From Evernia prunastri (lineage: Eukaryota; Ascomycota; Lecanoromycetes; Lecanorales; Parmeliaceae), in assembly GCA_003184365.1 (NCBI GenBank), contig NKYR01000010.1, positions 434,001 to 498,000 of the forward strand: DNA of 64,000 nucleotides. The letters run 5' to 3'. Below are positions 45,134-56,663 of the stretch, piece by piece. Under the pieces are notes generated by a model. It ran no database searches. It was not told where the DNA came from and worked only from the letters and a program-made list of their open reading frames with translations. Each line of letters opens with the position of its first letter. Within the stretch, counting starts at the first letter, position 1. The translations under genes and the position numbers were made by a program.

Positions 45134-46379
45134 ATGTTCTCCAGGACTGCTTTCATTTCGCGCCGCACACCCCCGGTGCCTGAAGCCTTCCCCAAAAGCA
45201 CCACGGCTGGCGAAAACCAGAAGGGGAAGGATAAAGAGGGAGCGACCCGGCTTTCACCCTATACGTCCAGCCCAGAGACATCAAGAGCTTCGGAGACTGC
45301 AACTCCCACTCGACCTCAGTTGGCAGACTCGGTCGCCGAAGCCTCTTCCGGTTTCACCCCCATGAACGCGAGCCGTACTCTTCCAGAAGTTCCAGCTGAG
45401 GTGAAGGCCCGATATGAGGCGTTGATGTCGAGTCGCACTATGAATGAGGCTCCCTCGTCCTATAATCTCCCCCGACCTCAGTTTGCAGACTCGATCGCCG
45501 AAGGCTCTTCCGCTTCCACCGCGGTGGACGCAAGCCGTAATCTTCCAGATCTTTCAGCTGCGGTGGAGAGTGCAATACTTGCTCAGACGGGGGCCCGATA
45601 TGTGGAGTCGATTTCCAGTCGCGCTAGGAGGGACGCTCGCGCGCACTATATGGCTGGAATCAAAGAACATACTCCCGGCCGGGCTGAGCCGATACGTAGC
45701 ATTGCTGCCGAGGAAAGTCGCCGCGATGAAACGATCCAATCACCAACGGGCGATGGGGCGACAGATCTTGAGCGTGAGACGCTCGCCATAAAAGTCGGAG
45801 CGATGCATGGGGAGGACCTGGAGGATTTCTTGATATACCCAATGCTTGATATCGAGCACAAAGACCAGGCAATGATTACAAGAGTCAAAGATCTGGTACC
45901 ATATCTCTCCTGATCCGACCATCGACCGCTGTGCTAACGGGAGATAGCTTGGTCCTAGTGAAGCCGGAGAGGAGGTTGTAATCGGCGAGCCATTTATTGC
46001 CCACCACCCACATAGCATGGCAATATTGGACCACAAATCGCTTTGTGCGATCCTCGTGACCACCAGAGGCCACCGCGGAAAAGTCAGGGTCACTGATCGT
46101 GCGAATCTCAAGAGGCTGAGAGCGCGATGGCACCAGGGATATGAGGAAGTTGACGTGAAGCCCACCGAGGCGTGGGGTTCCCTCGTTGTCATCGTCAAAC
46201 GCGGTCAGCAGGCAGTCGTCGAGGGGAAGCCCACGTTACGGCTCTTCGCGAGGGTGAAGCCTGGAACGGCTGCTGACGTGGCGTCGGAAACCTGTGAGGA
46301 TCCCTGGACCTATAGAAGGATAGTGGGTCTTCCCGATGGCGTGTTATGGCATGATTTCCTTATCGAGGAACAACACTAG
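45134..46379 (+). CDS. Unrecognised protein with internal duplication
   Basis: Two exons (45134-45895, 45948-46379) give 397 aa. The 52-nt intron has GTACCA...GAGATAG with a GCTAAC branch site, and phase is kept. The N-terminal half is disordered and Ser/Ala/Pro-rich. A ~60-residue module occurs twice: RPQLADSVAEASSG...SRTLPEVPAEV...ARYEALMSSR, then RPQFADSIAEGSSA...SRNLPDLSAAV...ARYVESISSR. The C-terminal ~150 residues form a compact, likely folded domain. It starts FIAHHPHSMAILDHKSLCAI and ends LPDGVLWHDFL. No known domain was recognised. It sits between the GT8 and GT34 genes, on the same strand. Confidence 0.7.
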
Positions 46380-47836
46380 GCATCCTTACGCCTTGTAGAG
46401 ATGGCGAAGAGTGCTCTTATGGTTTGCGGTCCATGGGAGATGGCAAAGTCTGCTTGAGATTGAGCTGCATTAGGAATATCCCAGCCGTAGCTATCATTGC
46501 GACCACTACTTCTCAAGAATGCGTGCACGAGATGCTCTACGGCCCCTGCTTACTCGGGTAAAGGTAGTGATTCTTGAGTAGACTAATCATGATAGCATAG
46601 CTTTTCCAATAGTCAAGATTGGCTCCTAACATCAATAATTGATAGGTAGCTGCCTCGGACGTCATTGGGGTTGGACGAAATGTGGAAATTAATGGGCATG
46701 AACAAAATACTTAGTCTGACAACACTGACACCGATCTCACTGCTCGGTGATCAAAGGCTGAAGTCGGAGAATTCGGAAGAGGAGCCGAGAGAGAGCGTAA
46801 ACAGCTGAGGCTGCAGGTACGGCACCAAGGTGTCGACGGAAGTCTGGACACCGAGCCTCGCTTACTCTAATCTGTAGGGGCCAAGACGGCAAACCTGGTG
46901 GTGTGCAGGCTTTTTTTTTGGCCCCCCCGCCTTCCCCCTACTCTAACTTCTTCGCGCTTTTCATTGTGAAGCCTGATGTTTAAGATCTAGCGCATCGGGG
47001 AGTGCGAAAAGGGGTGAATGTGTACGGGAGAATAATACCGTTCACTCGCGATCGCTCTGTTCCGTACTCTACGAATAGATAAGGTAGCAATGTGATTATG
47101 ACTTTAAAAAAGCGTTCGAATTTCCATGACAGCGTTGTATTGAAAGGCTTGGCAACCCAACCCAAAATTAAGGTAGCATTTACTGTCCACCAATAGAGGG
47201 GTTTCGCAACTTTTTTTTCTTAAGCAACCTTCTATCTTATTATTATTCGGTGTAAATTTATCTCCTAATAGATCTAGCTAAAACTCGGAAATGACGAGGG
47301 AGTTTAAACAAAGTCTAACACAGTCTAACACGCATTAAAGTGAGACTACAATCGCTAGATATATCGAGGCCAATCAGTGTACACTTCAAAGCCAATTCCG
47401 TGCTTATAAGGATGACTAGTCTTTCGAAAGAGTTCTCTAGTACGCGTGTTGGATTCTGGTATTGCGGTGAAACTAAAGTTGTTTAAAAAAAGTTGCGAAA
47501 CCTATCTAATAATATTTAATGTGGCCCATGCAAATTGTGACTGCAGGTAGAGTTCTCAGCGGGGGGGTGTGTGCGAGCGGAATAGAGGGTCAAGGGGGGC
47601 GGGAGCTTGTACGCGCGGCGTTTTAGTTAGATGTAAGCCCCGAAGGATTGTTTACTGGCCCTTGTTCGTATGGGTATACGATGTCATCAAAGTCAAAAAG
47701 TGGCGCGACTCGGAGATGAAACATGTTGGTCAACCCTCCAGCTCGACGACGAGGTGCGCGTATACGCATATACCTTCTCTCACCCCCCATATTGCCTTTG
47801 CGAATCTACAATCCTTTTTGTAATTTCCGCCCCAAG
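46380..47836. other. Intergenic with a MITE-like element
   Basis: Contains the inverted-repeat element at 47194-47508. Other sequence shows nothing recognisable apart from a T/C tract near 46915. Confidence 0.6.
47194..47508. mobile_element. MITE-like element with terminal inverted repeats
   Basis: The left end TAGAGGGGTTTCGCAACTTT and the reverse complement of the right end, TAGATAGGTTTCGCAACTTT, match over ~25 bp with two mismatches. The similarity continues weakly (AAGCAAC against AAACAAC). Both ends begin with TA, consistent with a Tc1/mariner-type TA target. The ~315 bp between them are AT-rich and noncoding, so it would be a non-autonomous element mobilised by a transposase elsewhere. 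Confidence 0.7.
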
Positions 47837-49283
47837 ATGTTGCGTGTCGCTATGCCTGGCACGTCGCCCAAGTCCTTGGCCGCTCTTGTGCTCTGCGTGA
47901 CACCGCTTCTTTTCGTCTTCCTACTAGTCTTCCACGCTCCGACTCCCTGGGGCTCATCATTGACGAACAAAAGCCCGCAGCCATCGCGTCTTCGGTCCTC
48001 AGCCGCCCTATCCATACAAGATACGAAAGACTTGGCCGACCAAAATGACATCTTCGACACCACCCTCGAAGGTGGCGCCAGAATACGTCAAGCGTGCATG
48101 TTATTCAGCAGCGATGACACCACCAAAGAGATGGGCGCGAACGTGGTGTATGAGCGATCTGTGAGGACGCATCTTAAACATGCGGAAAGATGGGGATATC
48201 CGAGTCACATCTTGAGAGAAGACATCATCGGGAACGGCAAATGGGAAGTGCTGGTACAGTCGCCGTAAAAGATCCATGTACCATGATCTCGGGAGAGCTG
48301 ACGAGCGCTGCTGAAGGTCTTTGGAAAGTTACTATACCTACAATCAATCATCGTAGCGGAATTGACGAAACCCATTGGCAGGCGGGCCGAGTGGATTGTG
48401 TATGTAGAGGAGCTACTTTCTTCAGCTGGCTTGAAGAGAAGTTAACAAGTAACGTTGTAGATGGTTCGACGCCGACACCATCATCCTTAACGAGAATATT
48501 CCTTGGTCGATTTTCTTGCCCCCACGAGAAGATTTCAACGACGTCCACTTTCTTGGCAACAAAGATTGGAACGGCTTCAACTGCGGCGTCTTCATGATGC
48601 GCATCAACGAATGGAGCGTCAATTTCCTTACTCAAGCAATCGCACTCCCGCTCCTAAGGCCAGACGTACCTCTCGGAGTCCCGATCCCTAACATGGAACA
48701 GGATGCGATGGTATGGGTGCTGGAACAGAAAGGTTACAAAGAACATGCAGTCTATCAGCCTCGGCTGTGGTACAATGCCTTTGCTGAGGGACAGAATCAG
48801 ATACCTGAGACAAAAATGGGAGATATGCTGATCCATTTTGCTGGCGTCCAGCACAAAAATACGGTTGTGGGACATTACCTGGACGTGGTGGAGAACGAGC
48901 CACAGAAGGTCAACATACCGCTTGCTAATTTGACTCTACTTGACGATGTCAAAGGCTTCTGGGCGAACCTCAGGACCGCAAAGCAAGCCTTACACAAGGC
49001 AACTGAGTACATGACGGTAGACATCTTTGTGCAGCAGGTTTTGCAAAAGTATCCAGAGTTGGGCGACGATTTGAAAGAGACTGCTGAGAGGCTCGAGCGC
49101 TTGGTCTACGAAGAACCATTTCAGCAACCGGAATTGAAGGAAGCAACCCTCTTGGTCGATGCTGCACTAGACAGAGCGTCCAAGGAGCAACAGAAAGAAG
49201 AAGCGGAAGCAGAAGAGAAGAGACGTAAAAAGGAGGAGGCGAAGCAGAAGCAGGAAGAAGCAAAAGAGCAAAAAGAGCAGTAG
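47837..49283 (+). CDS. GT34-family glycosyltransferase (GMA12/MNN10 type)
   Basis: Three exons (47837-48253, 48317-48399, 48461-49283) keep phase and give 440 aa. A membrane span (residues ~14-33) is followed by the GT34 domain: ERSVRTHLKHAERWGYPSHI, AEWIVWFDADTIILN with DAD at 170-172, HFLGNKDWNGFNCGVFMMR, EQDAMVW, and MLIHFAGV. Members add alpha-linked galactose or mannose to glycans in the Golgi. The C-terminal ~40 residues are an unusual K/E/Q-rich coiled tail. The second intron carries GTATGT...GTTGTAG. The family call is strong; donor sugar is not known. Confidence 0.88.
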
Positions 49284-50369
49284 GCAGACTGGGAGCGCAC
49301 CAGACTGAAGAGAGGGAAATGCATGAAAATCACCAGCAGCAGGGAGAGGTAGCGGGAGGAGCAAGCGAAGACTGAGAGGTTCGGACACTGCCTGTACAGT
49401 GATAAGGCCTTCAGAAACTCAGCTCCTCCTATACCAGGACTCGACGACCGTGCCTGACAACAAGATGGCTGTAGGTACCGTTATGCAAGAAAGTGGGGTG
49501 GAAGTACCCTCGAGGAGGCACAGCTAAGGTGAATCCTCTGGATACGCAAACGACTGCGGAGTGTTCCCTCGCGAAATCTACCGTGCCCTGATGGGAGATG
49601 TGATACTACGCTAGACGTCAATAGACTGATACAGGGTAGGAATGTGGAGAGAGAGAGAGAGAGAGAGAGAGTGTGTGTGTGTGTATATGCGTGTGTCCAG
49701 ATGCATTTTGGTGAATACGGTGATGGTGTGGTGGCTGGCAACGCGAAGTTCTGTAATTTTATTTGCAGGCCTAGACTTCCTCCAAGGATAAGGGTGTAAG
49801 GTACACGCACATGATCGTAGGTACTGCCGATGTTTGGAAAGGTTTAAGAGTTTAGTACTGAAAGAGCTAACTTACTAAGTATGTTTGAGCTGGATGTCTC
49901 AAGTATGCCGTGTCGCAATTATCGTAGATTGGGAGTTGGCCTAGGTGAAATGAAAGGCTCGTAGCGAAATGCTCAAACGCCAGGTGCCTACAAGGCAATA
50001 AGAAACCACTACATGATTAATAATACAACTTAACGCGAAGCTAGTAAGCGTTAGCTTGGTATTGTATTAAGGTTTGCGCGCAACACGATCGGAGTATGGA
50101 TCGTGGATGTGCTTCATTAATCAGTTTCATCCTTTGCGGCATAGAGTCACCCGAAGCCAGCTAGCTAGCTATACAAGTATTATTTTGATTGCTGATGTTG
50201 GTACTATTATACGGGGCAAGAAGCACAGCCCTACCGAGCAGGGCCAACTCCGTACACGCGGCACGCCAGTCAGCGAACATGGAGCCCAGGCGCTCGCAGC
50301 CCCTGGCCTTTACTTCATTGACAGCCGACGCTCCACGTATAGAGCAGATTGTGAACGAGGATGTAAAAG
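49284..50369. other. Intergenic with a dinucleotide microsatellite
   Basis: Holds a (GA)n(GT)n microsatellite at 49649-49684. No gene was recognised. Confidence 0.6.
49649..49684 (+). repeat. (GA)n followed by (GT)n microsatellite
   Basis: About twelve GA units then about seven GT units. Confidence 0.95.
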
Positions 50370-51674
50370 ATGTACTCCGACGTTGCTATGCGCTTTATGA
50401 TGTCGCCAACGTCCCAGAGGCCTTCCCACCGCACACTTGCTACCAGCATTGCTGCTCTGGTGACCATCATCATACTTCTCAGCCTCTATAACCTTGGAGA
50501 TGCCAGGGTAGCCTCCAATGGCTTGCCCATACAAACTTCTAATGACGGGAAACACGCTGCGAAGATACCAACAGACGGTGCTACCAAACCTACATCGTCA
50601 TTGTCATCAACACACGGAAATAAGCAGGATGCGGTGACCATTTCTACAGACAATGACACTTCATCGGCGACAGCAACTACCTCGGCAGTTGATGTCGCCA
50701 GAGTCTCTGCTTCAACGCCGTCGAACGCGCCTAGAAGAGCGTTTATCACCTTCCTCGAGGCCGATACTGGTACGAATCACGGTGACGAAGCACAAGCAAT
50801 GGATCCGGATAATGAGGACAAGTATTTCGTAGGTGGGTTACACCAAACCAACAATTTCATCTCTCCAATTCACTGACTTGAACCAGCCACCCGCGTTCTC
50901 GGCTATCAACTCATGCATCAGTCTGAAACTCGAACCAACACATCTATCCCATACGTCGTCGCCGTGTCCAATGTGGTCTCCCAATCGAAGCGCAAGAGAC
51001 TTGAAAAAGACGGCGCAAAAGTCGTAGTAGTGGACAGCATCAGCGATCCCGAATGGCTCAGTACTATAAAGCAATACCAGGGGGTGATGACAAAACTACG
51101 AGTCTTTCAGCAGACGGAATACGAAAAGATGTTATACATCGACGCAGACATGCTCATCACCCGGCGCATGGACGCCATCTTTGAGGATGAAGGCACAAAG
51201 ATACGGCGACCAGAGACAGACAGGGACACCAGGAAAGAAGGAGCGCCGCTGCCACCTTCCTACATGTTGGCAGGGCAAGCCCAGCAACGCAGCCGTGTGC
51301 ACGATTACCCGCCAGACCCGGAACAGGATTGGATGTGCTCCGGTTTCATGGTGTTCAAGCCTTCGCAGGAGATCTTCGATTATTACGTCTCCATCATGCA
51401 ACGGGAGGATTCCTTCGACCCTCAGTTCCCGGATCAGAACTTGCTGAACTACGCCCATCGGTGGGACGGGCCCATGCCGTGGAAGAATGTCTACTACAAG
51501 TGGACATCGACGTATCCGACAATCAAGGAGTACGCTATGGGCGCCGCGTCGCTGCATGAAAAATATTGGATGGACTCCAACAGAGGAGAGGCAGAGGGCC
51601 AAAACATCCTGGGGGATATGTGGTTGAAGGCGAAAAGCGAGATGGAGGATTTCTACAGGGCTAACAATGGCTGA
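50370..51674 (+). CDS. GT8-family glycosyltransferase (type II membrane protein), copy 2
   Basis: Two exons (50370-50832, 50887-51674) keep phase: 416 aa from the first ATG. ATGs at 50388, 50397 and 50400 would also suit. A membrane span (about 25-41) is followed by a ~90-residue Thr/Ser-rich stem and the GT8 domain: YFVATRVLGYQLMHQSETR, MTKLRVFQQTEYEK, YIDADML with DAD at 240-242, CSGFMVFKP and FDPQFPDQNLL. It is a paralog of the gene at 42159, which lacks the intron here. The intron has a GTGGGT donor and an ACTGAC branch site. Substrate unknown. Confidence 0.85.
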
Positions 51675-52478
51675 AGGCTGGGCAATGGAGTAATCCACGG
51701 TGACGATGAGAGGATGACAATGCTTGATGCGCTCAGGACCTGACCTCCACCCAGTCGGTAGCGATGCTCCCCCGTCATTCATCACTAGCGATCCAGCTCG
51801 ATACCATAGCCCTTAGCGGGTGTCATACTCAACCCTGAGCCCGACCTCACCGACCATACTTCACCGGTCCTACCTCACCACCAAGTCGAGCTTGGTCTCG
51901 CTTCCATCCTGGCCAGACTGCAACGCACACCGTCCCCCCTCGCCGGCCGAGGCTGACGCCAGAAATGATACGTCGTGGGTCCTGAGACCCTCAGCTGAGC
52001 GAAGCCCTCAGCATGCGGCAGTCAGTTGTCACTTCAAGCACGTGCTACCGGGTCATGACATTGGAGCGTGTGGAGATGGACTCAGGTAGCGTGTAGAATT
52101 GCACATAGCGTTATAATACACCCCAAAAGGGTGCCCTACATAGCTTTATATTATCTATCTATCTTCCAAAAGAAACTCCAAACCCGGCATCCGCCGCCTC
52201 CACAGCCCTGTCACTGTCTTGCTATCCGGCACTGTACACACTACTCAACCCAACCCAACCCAACCCACCAACCCGGCCGTATGTATACCAGCAGTGAAAT
52301 ATAAACACGCGACCAAACACCCAGTAGAACTCCCCAAGAGCATATCCCTCTATGCCGTTGACCCGAGCGAGACATCCGTGATGGTTCTGAAGAAATACAC
52401 GTTGATTGTATCTGAGTTTGCGAGGCTAGTGACACCGAGTCGAACTGCGAGGCGCCACAACAACAACCCCCCCCCTTC
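51675..52478. other. Intergenic between convergent genes
   Basis: Contains an AACCC pentamer run (about 52244-52270). No gene recognised. Confidence 0.55.
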
Positions 52479-53762
52479 TCAAAGGCCAAGTTCCTCCACG
52501 TCCAACCCGCCGCTCTTCAACCGCTCCTCCAGCGCGACCATCTCCCGCTCGATGCCCTTATCCTCCGGCGCGAACAGATGCGCCTTCATCAAGCTCCTCG
52601 CCCACACCTGCTTCCGGTCCAACGCCTTCCACGCGACCGCCATGCGCCAGTACATCTTCGCCTTCTCGGCCGCGGTGACGAGGTTCGGCGTCCCGTCCAG
52701 GATGCTCTGCTGCACGTTCGCGTGCTCGATGTCCGAGATCGCCCGCTCGCCCCAGAAGTACGCCTGCCCCCAGTTCTCCAGCTTGAGGTAAGCCGCCAGG
52801 ATGTTCCAGCTGAGCTGCGAGCCGAGGTGGTGCCGGACCAGGTCGCCGCGGCGGCCGGAGAAGCGCCCGCCCCGCAGGGGGTTGTGCAGGGCGAAGTAGC
52901 CGTCGAGCATGATGGCGAAGCGGGCGCCGTCGACGATGAAGTGCATCGCTTCGTACGCGCGGATGTAGGTTTCGATGCTGAGGGCGTACTCGCCCGCTTT
53001 GAAGGCGGCGTTGCCGGCGTCTTTGAGTTGGGCCGCCTCCTCGAGGTATTCGGCCGCGGTGGGGTTCGGGATGGCCATCGCGTCCCGGAGCGCCTGTTCG
53101 GCGTCTTTGTCCCTGGCGCCTTTGATCGTCAGGCCGTCCAGCCCCTTCAGGATGGCAAAGGGCATCATGAGCGATTCCTGCAGCGCTTTCGGGACGCCCG
53201 GTGTGATCGCCTTCTTGTTCTTTGCAGTGGGCCGCTGCTGCCGCGGCGCGTGCGGGTCTTTGATTGCGAGCGTGATGTGCAGCAGGCTGCTGAAGTCTTT
53301 GAACTGGCAGCTGGAGTAGAAAAGCAGTCTGCAGAGGTGGGGCAGGTCCTCGAGGCAGGTGATGTAGTTGTAGAAGACGGTCGTGTTGGCATCACCGAAG
53401 AAGTCGAGCAGCACGAGCATGTGGAAGCCCATGAACCGCGCCGGTAGCCGGTCCGTGCCTTCGGCGATGACGGGGAATTTCCCCTGCACGAGGAGGTCCT
53501 GCTTGAACGACGTCCATGGCGTGCTGACGTTGATGAACTTGTTCCCCCCGCGCAGGATCGTAGTCCCTTCGATGTAGATTTGCCGGTTGCAGGCTAGGAT
53601 CGCCGGCTGGAGACTGTAGCGTGCGCGCCCGAGGCCGAGGTCGATGCGCGTGCGCCGGGTCGTGAGGAGATAGCGGTAGATTTCGTTGCGGAGCTCGAGG
53701 GGGAGGCCGAGGAAGCTGGCGCGCGGAGGGGGAAGGGCGGTGAAGAGCGTTTGCAGGTCCAT
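52479..53762 (-). CDS. F-box-like/TPR-like protein
   Basis: Single exon, 427 aa. Residues ~17-35 (FLGLPLELRNEIYRYLL) match the short fungal F-box-like start seen in many ascomycete proteins. The middle holds a helical, Asp/Gln-rich segment. From ~245 on, AAQLKDAGNAAFKAGEYALSIETYIRA and later AAEKAKMYWRMAVAWKAL resemble tetratricopeptide helices. F-box proteins recruit substrates to SCF ubiquitin ligases; TPRs bind partners. The substrate is unknown. The gene is strongly GC-rich and convergent with the GT8 gene. Confidence 0.75.
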   Translation of the reverse strand: MDLQTLFTALPPPRASFLGLPLELRNEIYRYLLTTRRTRIDLGLGRARYSLQPAILACNRQIYIEGTTILRGGNKFINVSTPWTSFKQDLLVQGKFPVIAEGTDRLPARFMGFHMLVLLDFFGDANTTVFYNYITCLEDLPHLCRLLFYSSCQFKDFSSLLHITLAIKDPHAPRQQRPTAKNKKAITPGVPKALQESLMMPFAILKGLDGLTIKGARDKDAEQALRDAMAIPNPTAAEYLEEAAQLKDAGNAAFKAGEYALSIETYIRAYEAMHFIVDGARFAIMLDGYFALHNPLRGGRFSGRRGDLVRHHLGSQLSWNILAAYLKLENWGQAYFWGERAISDIEHANVQQSILDGTPNLVTAAEKAKMYWRMAVAWKALDRKQVWARSLMKAHLFAPEDKGIEREMVALEERLKSGGLDVEELGL

Positions 53763-54153
53763 TGGTGGTGTTGGATGTTCTTCGATATTGTAAAGAGAGG
53801 ATATTTGGACATTTGGCAGGTCGAAGTCCGAGGGTCATGTGGGAGACGCGCTACGCGCCTGGCCCTAGGGAACCCCCCTAATTAGAGTCCGGCTGGGTTG
53901 TCATCTTTGATAAAATAAAGTACGCTGTTATGCAATTGTCTGTCATTTGAGAATGTTATGGAGAGTACGAAGTATCCTAAAGTAAGAACCGCGTCTTAGA
54001 TGTCAAAGCGATCCAGTACACAGACGTCTTTTGGAAAATGGGCACTTGATTGAGTGATCCTCTATTCGCTTTACGGAAAAGCTTCAACTATGTATGCCTT
54101 GTGACCCTGTTATAAACACCTGGCCACACTGACTCCGTAACCTTACCATCGAT
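53763..54153. other. Intergenic
   Basis: 390 bp between two minus-strand genes; nothing recognised. Confidence 0.5.
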
Positions 54154-56023
54154 CTAAGCATCGCTCTCGCTTGATGAATACTCACCCTCGCTTGTTGAAG
54201 CGTTGTCGCTTATTGAAGGCGCCCCACCCTGCTCCAGAATACTCGAGCGCTCCTCGTTCATGAACTGTTCGAGGTTACTATTGCCACCTTCATGCATGAG
54301 GTATCGTCCTATCAGCGTCCCGCTTGCGAGATGAACATCTTGACGGTCATGCATGAACCAGCTGTCGCCTTCACCTGTAAGATACCCATACACTCTAGCC
54401 TTTTTGAGCTTCGTGACCTCACGGATTCTGTCAAACATTAGGTACCAGAGATCTATTTCAGGAGGTGGCGACTGATCTTCCATTTGAATATTGCCTAAAG
54501 AGAGGTTGGAGAGCGTCGAGGAGTGTCTCGAGCAAAAATCTTCCAGGCACTCAACGCTGATGCGGATTCGTCCAAAGTGAGTAGTGCTAAGCGATGCCCA
54601 TCGGAAGGAGCCGACGAAATCCATCAGATGGACATAATAATCGTGAAATCTTAAGCCGAAGGAGACGTCCAATTCTTTGAGACCAGGCGCCGATTTGACG
54701 AAGTCAAGAAGTAGTCCTCTTCTTATACATTCTGTTTGGACTGCGAGGTCGTTTGGGTATCTCCAACATCTCTCATCATCCTTAACATAACAATCGTCCA
54801 GAAAGCAGATGCTGAGTTTTGTGAGGGGAGATATGCTTCTCTTCATGGCAGCAAAGACCTCGTTGTCCTCCAGGAGAAATTCCCAGTTGAGGGATTCGGA
54901 ATGAAATTTTTCGATTCGAAGAACACGCTGGTGGCTGCCTGCTAATGCTAGCCTTCCCAGGCAGTCGCTTTTTAAGGCCCTGCCGCCTTGGCCAGCGCTG
55001 ACCTGGTTGCCGCCTACCGGAGCGTCGCCGACTGGATCGCTTGAGTACCGGCTACTTATTCTTGAAGGAGCTCCATCACCAAGGACGGCGGCTCGAGTGT
55101 TCCCATTCTGGCTATTGCGCATTGCTTGATCCACCGCAAGCAATAGTGAACGAGTGACATCAACACTGCTGGATTTTATGATGAGCTGATCGAAAAAAGC
55201 ACCGTCGAGACTTTGGCAGATTTCCTTTTGATAATTGGAATAGTGGCCGTGCTTTGGCATGTAGATCGCTCTCAAGTTAGGAAGACACTGAAGTGAATTC
55301 GTAAGTTTATCGATGAAGAAGTCTGATCGCCAAGCGTGGTCCTGCTCAGCGCAGTGACTTTGGTAGGTTACGAAAGTCTGATCTAGTCGTCTTTTGCCGT
55401 ACATATTGCAAGACTGGAGAGCACTGCGCGCTCGACGAGAAGCTCGCCAAGCCCGTTCGCTAGCAATGCGCCTGAGAATTGGCACGTCGAGAAAGTGATC
55501 TTGAACGGCCATATACTCTCGGGTTTTGATCTGTCTTTCCCATCCTGCTCGGTCGAATTTCGTCAAGAAGTCATGTTCATAATGCAGACTGTGGACATAT
55601 TTGCTGATCACAGGATGGTGAGCTATCTCCAGTAGCCGATCAAAGCTATCCTCTTTGAGGGTGAGGATGACGGTTGTAGCGATGTATTCGAGACCGATTG
55701 CAGCAATCAAACTGCTCACAGTTCGTATACTAGCTACCTGAGTCGGTGTGAGGTAGCTACAGATCACGTGCAGCAATTCTACCGGCAGACGGCTGAGCGG
55801 AAACTTTGCAGGTCCAGTCCTAATGATGAGTAAGCTCTTTAATCCTAGATGGCAGCAATTGTAAACTAGTTGCACGGCCAAGGCGCCAGGAGCGTTGAAA
55901 GTGTTGAAGAGACAGTCGCAGGGGATTTGGAAGTTTAAGTAAGACTCACTCAGTCGGAGCTGTGGGTGGTAGAGCTCGAGCTTTGGCAGCCTTCCGAGCT
56001 TTCTTGCCTGTTAAACGTGCCAT
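54154..56023 (-). CDS. F-box protein with leucine-rich C-terminal part
   Basis: Two exons (56023-55950, 55819-54154) give 579 aa. Exon 1 encodes a basic start (MARLTGKKARKAAKARA) that may be a nuclear signal. The F-box follows at once: LSRLPVELLHVICSYLT, ASIRTVSSLIAAIG. The remaining ~500 residues are Leu-rich, with spaced repeats such as LKELDVSFG and LSNLSLGNIQ that look like irregular leucine-rich repeats. A Ser/Glu-rich tail ends the protein. The 130-nt intron has a GTGAGT donor. Likely an SCF substrate receptor; target unknown. Confidence 0.75.
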
Positions 56024-56663
56024 CTTTGTCAATAATGATGACTTGATTGTCGCTAGGAAGGAGATAGGAGAGGATCTGCTGCGACGTCGTGCAAGCTGCG
56101 AAGGAAAGTGGTGACTTTTTTCTTTCAGTGTCAGGCTTTGATTGTAGAAAATTAGATGTCACAGAGCTGGGATCGCTCCAGCCTAGACATTGACACCGTG
56201 GAAGCTGCGACCAAGTCTACTTGACTTGATGGGCACAAGTGAATGTAAACGCGTTTGACGCACTAGCGCGAAACGCTGGCAAGTGACGTAGCTTGGCAAA
56301 GGACTCGATGCTCCAACGATCCAATGGAGTTGACCGTACGAATCTTGTGTCTACTACTATTTACTTGAATCAATATCGAACATATTATTCCCAGATTGAC
56401 CGCATCAACAGGGCGACTTTGAGTAATTTGGACGGAAACTTTATACGTTTACATTTAGTCCGGGATTTTCCTAGCCAAGAGAATAGTGAAGCAAAATGAG
56501 AGTATCCTGGCGCAACCTTCTTTGATTCGAAATCGCCACTTGAGCAATCAGGTCCCCTTTGGAATCTTCCTTGGAGATGGATCGGTCGTCGTGCGCCGCC
56601 TATCCTTGTCCTTGACACGCTCCCAACTCACACGCTGTATTGAATTTCGGGTAGTACAGCAAG
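56024..56663. other. Intergenic between divergent F-box and MFS genes
   Basis: 640 bp; no gene or repeat recognised. Confidence 0.55.

Noticed and set aside
52578..53447. 289-codon plus-strand frame opposite the F-box/TPR gene
   Set aside because: Shadow of the minus-strand gene.
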